Source of the DNA: Micractinium sp. NFX-FRZ | Taxonomy: Eukaryota; Chlorophyta; Trebouxiophyceae; Chlorellales; Chlorellaceae | Length of the DNA: 64,000 bases | Assembly (NCBI GenBank): GCA_029339195.1 | Contig: JAPTJF010000011.1 | Span: forward strand, 1 to 64,000 | Direction: 5' to 3' | In this document: piece by piece, positions 58,101 through 64,000 of the stretch | How the letters are laid out: the number at the start of each line of letters is the position of its first letter | How positions within the stretch are numbered: the stretch's first letter is position 1 | The notes under the pieces: model-generated | What the model was told of the DNA's origin: nothing | Seen by the model: the letters and a program-made list of their open reading frames with translations, nothing else | Database searches by the model: none | Translations under genes and position numbers: made by a program

Positions 58101-58507
58101 ACCCGGGCAGCCACCTGGTGGTGCTCAACTTGCTGCCTGCCAGCGTGGATGTGTTCCTCGACATTGAGGGAACGAACAAGCAGTACAAGAAGGTGGCTGC
58201 AGAGGTGGGCCACCCCTGCTCTTGTTCGCACATGCGCTGTGCTGTGCTTGCTCGAGTGTGTGGTGGTGTATGTTCACGTGTGTGTTCAGTTCCGTCTGCT
58301 GCGCACATCCATGGTGGATTGATGTCCGCTTCTTGTTGTATTTTGCTGCAGAACGGTGTGGCTTTCTCGACGTGCGGCTCTAACATCGACCCCACCGACC
58401 GCTCGCAGCTGTATGACGGGATCCACCCATCCCCACGGGGCCTCGACACCCTCTTCTCATGCCTGGGTCCCGAGGTGGCGGCAGCGGTGGCAGCCTCCCC
58501 CTGCTGA
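55177..58507 (+). CDS. Secreted plant-type LRR protein fused to an SGNH/GDSL hydrolase domain
   Basis: Ten exons: 55177-55252, 55552-55693, 55941-56030, 56216-56256, 56453-56582, 56891-57115, 57296-57400, 57658-57847, 58013-58204, 58352-58507; 448 residues. A signal peptide (ARRLLPLLLALLGCAHC) sends the protein into the secretory pathway. A plant-type LRR cap follows (LLAQREGISNWEEF to CEWTGVTCGNGTVVEL), then a few leucine-rich repeats, including LLVLDLSANNLTGGLP and LSGNPLLCGKVP. A Cys-containing acidic linker (EGGEGEAE) leads to an SGNH hydrolase: block I VMYGDSIT with nucleophile Ser279, block III IGVNNIE (340-341), block V DGIHPSP with Asp419 and His422. Such enzymes cleave acyl or acetyl esters, often on wall polysaccharides. 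The substrate is unknown. All phases join. Confidence 0.87.
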
Positions 58508-58605
58508 GCGCGCTGAGCGTGCCATGTGTGCGTGGCACAGTGGGCCCCAGCGCAGCAGCGAGGTGACGGATGCATGGCGGCCTCCCCCTGCTGAGCGCGC
58601 TGAGC
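58494..58605. repeat. 25-bp perfect direct repeat across a stop codon
   Basis: 58494-58518 covers the last codons and stop of the LRR/SGNH gene and recurs exactly at 58581-58605 in the 3' UTR, an 87-bp period. Confidence 0.9.
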
Positions 58606-59622
58606 CAGCCAGCCACCCACCGCGTGGCTTCCGATGAAGCAAGCTGATGCATGCAGTGACCGCCTTCCATTACTGAGCTGGTGCGTAAAGGCGTCAGCCG
58701 CTCAATTCAGCGGCAGTGCGTGTGACCGACCTGTGACGGCGGGGACGCCTCATTCTGCCACCCCCACCACCACCTGACTGAGACTTGTGAGCAGTGCCCA
58801 ACTCGCCGGCTGTCGATTTCCCCTCCACTCTGCACAACTGCACAGGCCATGTATGCCATTTCATGATAAGTTCTCCCAACTCCCAACGATTTATGATAAA
58901 ACTGTGCACAGATATGCTGCCCCTATGTACCCTTTTGGTTGCTTACTGTAGCCGTCACTGTATAGCCGTCACTCTCTTCGCTACCCTTGCGGTGCGCACA
59001 TTGTGCCCCCAACACCATCCGCCCAAACAAGCGCCCCCTCATTACCCCTCTGCTCATCGAGCTCTTTAAGAGAATATTCCGGCATGTAACATACAAACGT
59101 GCCCGGTAAAGGGATTATGCTATTGTGCCCTGCAATGAGAGAGCTGCCAGCTGCCGTCGCCCGACGCTCCGCCCGCCACCGCCACGGCCGGGTGGAAAGG
59201 AGCCTGATTTTCGCCCAGAACCCCAAGCGCTCCGGCTCACAACCTCCGGCTCAGCGTGCTTGCCAATCTCTCCCGCTTTCACCGGCACAGATTGCGGCAC
59301 AAGCGCCCCGCACTTTGCAAGTGTCGCGGCCTCAGGGCAAAGCCATCCGAGCTCAGGAGCGGCTCTAGATTGCCCAGCGTCTGATCTCGGCTGAAAAGGC
59401 GCGTGCCGGCGGGCGATGGCGCCCGCCACCGAAAGCTAGGCTGCCGCCGCCCCAGCTGCCGCCTCCTGTGGACGCTGCTGCCAGTGGCCAGCAAGCCTTC
59501 CCGGCTGCCTGCGCCCCGGGGTACCCCCCCTGCTGCATGTCCCACACAACTCACAGCCTTCATGACCAACTGCTTGCTCCTTTCCACGCCTGTGCAGAAG
59601 GCCCCCCAGCAGCACCCTCCCA
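58508..59622. other. Intergenic region with promoter of the GH1 gene
   Basis: The left part is the 3' UTR of the LRR/SGNH gene, which carries the second copy of the 25-bp repeat. A TGTAA at 59085-59089 is possible but far from the stop. The right part, GC-rich, should be the GH1 promoter and 5' UTR. No gene is recognised. Confidence 0.5.
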
Positions 59623-62600
59623 ATGGCGCGCACCCGCTCCTCCACCGGCGCCGGGGCGGGCGGCAGCCGGGGCGCCGCCCCTGCCCTCGCCTCCACCGCC
59701 GCTTCCGGCGGGCAGGAGCCCTTCCAAGTCGGTTTTGCCATCAGCACGTGGCAGAACAGCGGGGACCAGTTCAAGGAGGCCTCCAACTGGGGCATGTTTG
59801 AGCGGCGGAGGACGTGGCTGGGGCGGCCCACCATCGTGGGGGGCCAGCGGTGCGGGGAGTCGTGCAACTTCTGGGACCGATACGAGGTGCGGCGGTGGCA
59901 TGGACAGCTGGATAACTACTCCCTCTCAGCTGCAGGCAGGAGGGTCGGGAGCGTGCCCCTGCTAATGGCTCCAACCTGCTCACACCTCTCACCCAACATT
60001 GTGCCTTGCACGTAATCATTGCAGGAAGACGTGCAGGGGCGTGCTGCCGCCATGGGCTGCTGCACACATCCCCCCAACCAATCGCCGTGAACCCCTTGTG
60101 TTGTTCTTAATTTTGCCTTCACTGCTGCGGCAGGAGGACCTGGAGCGTGCCGCCGCCATGGGCTCCAACTGCTTCCGCCTCTCCCTGGAGTGGCACCGCA
60201 TCGAGCCGGAGCGGGGGCAGGTGGACCTTGAGGCGGTGCAGCGGTTCAGGGACATCCTGGACTGCTGCCACCGGTAGGCGGGCGGGGGTACTCGGCTGGC
60301 TGGGGTGCTTGGCTTGCTTGTGCTGATTGACAGTGTCGATTTGGTAGGGCGGGGAGTGCACGGGGGCGGTTGTGGTTCCGGGGCACTGTGGGCTGCTGCC
60401 ACAACTTGAGCAGAGGCGGCATGTCGGTGCTTTGCGCCACTGCAGCAGCAGATGTGCAGGTGACGGTGGTGGCGGCGGTGAAGCTGTGAGGGTGCCATGC
60501 CTTTTACTGCTGCTGCAGGGATGGGCATGGCTTCCAAGGGTGCACCTGCCGCTGTGTCTCCTTCTTAGAGGAGGTGTGGATGGGAGGCTGTGAGACGAGA
60601 TAGCCTTGCCCTGCCCAGATCATTACATATTCAGCCCCTGCCCTGCCCTTTGTGTCCCCATGCAGCAAGGGGCTGGAGCCTCATGTGACGCTGCATCACT
60701 TTGTGCACCCCGCCTGGTTTGAGCGGCTGGGAGGGTTTGCCAAAGAGGGTGAGGGTGGGCATGGGCGGGTGGGTAGGGTTGTCGATTGTCGACGCAGGGC
60801 GATTGTAGTGGCAGGGGGCGGGTAGCGCCATTGCAGGGTGCTGGATGCGGTGTGCAGCTGAGCACAGGCTTGTGAGTCAGCACATGTCACAGAGCAGCAG
60901 GCGCCGTACCGCTGGCTGGCAGACGAGTGTGTTCCGCATACTGCGAACGAGCCACGCTGCTTCGCCCGCTTCATGTGCTTGCACTTCCCTCCTATCAGCT
61001 CACCTGCCACACCCTGCACCCACTCTGCTGCCCCCACCAAGAACATCCCTCTTTCCCTGGGCTCTGCCTGCACCTGCTGCCCCTCCCCAACTTGCCCTAG
61101 CGCCCGCCCTCTGCCCTTCCTCCCTCCCACCCCATGCAGAAAACATCGCCCTCTTCCTGGACTACACCCGCACCTGCTTCCGCCTGTTTGGGGGCCAGGT
61201 CAAGTTCTGGGCGACGTTCAACGAGCCGGGTGTGTGGCTGTGTGGGCATGCTGTGTGGGTGGCCTTGCACAGCTGATGTACAGCTGCTGTGGCTGTGCGT
61301 GAGCCCTCCCTGCACCGGGATCACAGTGCCAGTGCTGTTGTGAATTAGCGGGCACACGCCCTGGGCACCGGCCTGCAGCAACAGCACCTACCGCTCAGGT
61401 GTGCCTGCTCCTCTTCCCCTGCGCTCCCGCCTGGCCCTGCAGGCGTCACCAGCTTTGCGGGCCACGTGTACGGCTCCTTCCCCCCCGGCAAGTTGGCCGC
61501 CGTGGCGGGCTGCGCGCGGCACATGCTCAACATGCTGCGGGCGCACGGCCAGGCGTACGACCTGATCAAGGCCATGCCGGGTACGTGGGTCTCCTGGTGG
61601 CGGGTCAGGGGGGTGGAGTGCGGCCAGCCCATGCTTTGCATGCTGGGGGCACCGGGGCGAGGCAAATGCCACAATCAAAGCGATGCCTGGCGGGTGGGTG
61701 GCCGCACCCCCCCAGCCCTGAACCCCGGGCGTGGTCTGCCCTCAGAGGCTGTGTGCCCCACACACACGCTGCGCTGCGCCCCACGCTTCACAACGCTCTG
61801 GCCCGACCCAGCTCCAGACGGCAAGGACGTGCAGATGGGCATGGACACCGCAAGTCAAAATCTTGTTTCACCCTCCCACACGCTGCCCCTCGCTCGCCTG
61901 CCACGCAGGCGGTCAGGATGCGCAGGTTGGCATCGTGTGGAACTACTTTTGGTTCGAGCCCAAGCGCCACGCCTGGGGCACGCCCTTCTACCTGCCATGG
62001 GTCAGGTGAGGGCGGCCCGGGGGCCGCAGTGAAGAGAGTGCGTGGTTGTCTGGCTGTTGCTTTGGTAGTGGATGCGGAAGCGCGCAGCAGCAGCGCCGCC
62101 CTGGACTGCTTTCCACCCCAATCCCAATCACCCTCTTCCCGCCCCACCGGCCCTGCTGCTCCCTTCCCCACCTATGCTCTTGCCATTTCTTACTGCAACC
62201 GTTTGCTGAGCCGCCTGCGGGCTGAGCCTCGTCCCCCCCCCCCACACACACACCACCACCCCCTTCTCCCCGCTTTGCCCAAACCACCCCACCACGCCTC
62301 CCCGCCCTGCAGCCGCGTGCTCAACCGCCTGTGGGGCAACGACATGTTCATGCAGTACATGAAGACGGGGGAGTTCGACTGGAACCCCTTGCCGTGGTGG
62401 GTGCGCTGTGCCTGTGCTGTGCTCTGCTGACATGGCATGCACCACAACACAGCACGAGGGACGGGGGAGTTTTGACTTGAACATGACGCCGTGGTGGGCG
62501 GGGGCGGGGTGTACGGTGCGCAATTGCACTCACCCAGCGTGTGCATGTGTGAGGGCGCCTCTGGGTATGGGTACGCCTCTGCTGGTCGATGCCCTGTGGC

Positions 62601-64000
62601 GCTCTCACGGCCCCAGCCGCTCTCAACCCTTGCTGCCTCTCGCTCCCAGGGCCTCTTCTTCCCTGCCTGCCTGAACACGCTTCTCAGCCCCGTGCAACGC
62701 TGTGCCTCTCCCTCATGCGTGCGTGTGTGTGTGTATGTGTGTGTGTGTGTGTGTGCAGGGTGTTCAGCCGGGTGCACCACAAGGACTCAAAGGCCCCCGG
62801 CTGCGACTTCCTGGGGCTGAACTACTACTCGCGGGTGGGGCGGGGCAGGATAAGGGGTGGGCGAGGGGGAAGGGCGGACGAGGGGATGTGGGAGCAACAT
62901 GGGGGGGGCAGGCCTGGGGAAGGAGGATGGCAGGGGAAGAGGGGAGTGCAGGAGATGGGTGGAAAGGGAAGAGGCTGTGGGCAAGACTAAGTGCAGGCGG
63001 GTGGACAGACAGATGCAGGGACGACAACAGGCAATGGCAGCAGCATTGCTGCACTCAGCGGCTGCCCTGTCCGGCCCCCTTGTGCTTGCAGGGCGTGATG
63101 GACTGGAAGCTGAGCCCCAGCTGCAACACTGGGGAGGTCATGACGGACATGCCATACGCGCTGTGCGTGCTGTGCTGCGCTTTCTTGCCCTGCCTGCTGC
63201 GAGGTCGTGACTGGCATGTCCTGCACGCTGTGCGTGCTGTGCCGCGCTGCACTGCACTGGCTGGCGGGTTCTCTGCCGCAGGGCGCTGTCCCATGCCTTG
63301 CCATGCTGCGCTGCGCTGCACATTGCAGTCACACGCCGCTCTACAGCACTTGTAGCTGACTGTTCGCTCCGCACCCGGTCGCCCGCCCTACCACTCCTCG
63401 CCGCTGTGTGTGCCCCTTCTCCCCAATGCACCACCTACCCGCCCTGCCCGCCCTGCTAACGTCGCATCACACCCTCGTCTGCCTGCGCGAACTGCCTTTC
63501 TGTGCCACCCCGTGTTGCAGGTACCCCGAGGGCCTGACCCTGGCTGTGCACCACATGAGCAAGCTGGGTGTGCCTGTGTACATCACGGAGACAGGCGTGG
63601 CGGATGTGGGGGATGAGCGGCGGCCGGTGATGATCCAGACGTACATGGAGCAGGCAAGGGGGGGGGGAGGTTGCACCTGCGTTGTGTGCTATCGGTGTGA
63701 GTGCTGTGTTGTGTGGTTGGGTCGGCCGTGGATGGTCCAGACAGGCATTCCTGAAGCAGTCGAGGCGGGTGAAGGTTGGTGCCCCCCTCACCCCCATCCC
63801 CACTCCTGCCCCCCCCAGTCACCCATTCTTCCATGCACGCATAGATCTCCTCTCGCACCATCACCTGTTTGTCCTTCTCACACACAAACACACCGCCACT
63901 ATGCCCCTCCCCCTGCCCCTTACAGCGGTATCCCCTACCTCCTGTTCCTGTCCCCTCTAGTTCACATCCCCTTCCTTTCCCTCTGATTCCGCAGATTGAG
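59623..64000 (+). CDS. Glycoside hydrolase family 1 (beta-glucosidase-like), cut by the right edge
   Basis: Exons: 59623-59886, 60134-60273, 60666-60748, 61140-61229, 61443-61580, 61909-62005, 62313-62396, 62759-62834, 63092-63162, 63521-63653, 63995 onward; 394 residues visible of a usual 450-500. The TIM-barrel order is clear: FQVGFAISTWQ, FRLSLEWHRIEPERGQVD, VTLHHFVHPAWFE, FWATFNEPG with acid/base Glu191, DFLGLNYYSR, and VYITETGVAD with nucleophile Glu371. The usual ITENG is ITETG here, with the Glu kept. No signal peptide is visible, so the enzyme may be cytosolic or plastidial. The last intron (63654-63994) needs a GC donor, CAG|GCAAGG. Intron 7 ends in a (TG)n run rather than a pyrimidine tract. 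Confidence 0.9.
61814..61842. repeat. Intronic copy of an exon 5' edge (GH1 exon 6)
   Basis: The copy reads CCAG|ACGGCAAGGACG (DGKDVQMGM). The exon at 61905-61933 reads GCAG|GCGGTCAGGATG (GGQDAQVGI). The copy lies upstream in intron 5. Confidence 0.65.
62460..62500. repeat. Intronic copy of an exon 3' edge (GH1 exon 7)
   Basis: This resembles 62366-62404: both carry GACGGGGGAGTT and CCGTGGTGGG, the exon end plus donor. The copy lies downstream, in intron 7. Confidence 0.75.
62719..62755. repeat. (TG)n microsatellite before a 3' splice site
   Basis: About 18 TG units with one TA interruption fill the place of the polypyrimidine tract directly before the GCAG acceptor of intron 7 in the GH1 gene. 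Confidence 0.9.
63206..63250. repeat. Intronic copy of an exon 3' edge (GH1 exon 9)
   Basis: This resembles 63138-63180. Both contain GCTGTGCGTGCTGTGC, which includes the GTGCGT donor, and the preceding GGCATG/GACATG block. Confidence 0.75.

Overview
This is nuclear DNA of a eukaryote, almost certainly a GC-rich unicellular green alga of the chlorophyte/trebouxiophyte kind. The evidence is about 134 short spliceosomal introns in 13 genes, GC-rich codon use, Gln- and Ala-rich low-complexity stretches, TGTAA-type polyadenylation signals after several genes, and protein families typical of algae. The species cannot be named from the sequence. All gene models were built by hand from reading frame, splice sites and family motifs. 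In each of the 12 complete models the exon lengths sum to a whole number of codons and every junction keeps frame.

Layout, left to right: a trypsin-fold protease homologue (+, 162-2765) lies tail-to-tail with a 36-exon Na+/K+-ATPase-type P-type pump (-, 3423-17088). RNA polymerase III subunit RPC8 (+, 18090-20589) lies tail-to-tail with a coiled-coil protein carrying repeated C-x-F-x-P motifs (-, 21109-25669). A membrane RING-CH protein (-, 26307-27437) follows. Next is a 29-exon, 2137-residue protein joining a eukaryotic RNA-dependent RNA polymerase to a UPF1-like helicase (-, 27811-39583). It sits head-to-head, 167 bp apart, with a cytochrome P450 fused to a P-loop domain (+, 39751-44448). 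After a doubtful small gene come a probable plastid membrane protein (-, 46502-49435), a VHL beta-domain/zinc metallopeptidase fusion (-, 49858-53308), an 83-residue membrane protein (+, 53688-54341), a secreted LRR/SGNH-hydrolase fusion (+, 55177-58507) and a GH1 beta-glucosidase cut by the right edge (+, 59623-64000).

The genes do not form one pathway. The striking theme is unusual domain fusion: RdRP with helicase, P450 with P-loop, VHL with metallopeptidase, LRR with SGNH. A second theme is intron structure. Many introns, mostly in the pump and the GH1 gene, hold degenerate copies of the edge of a neighbouring exon, often including the splice site. About 6% of the modelled introns appear to use GC-AG borders. 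The best candidate for an undescribed system is the RdRP-helicase protein, which would join in one chain two activities that plants encode separately (RDR and SDE3/UPF1-type helicases).
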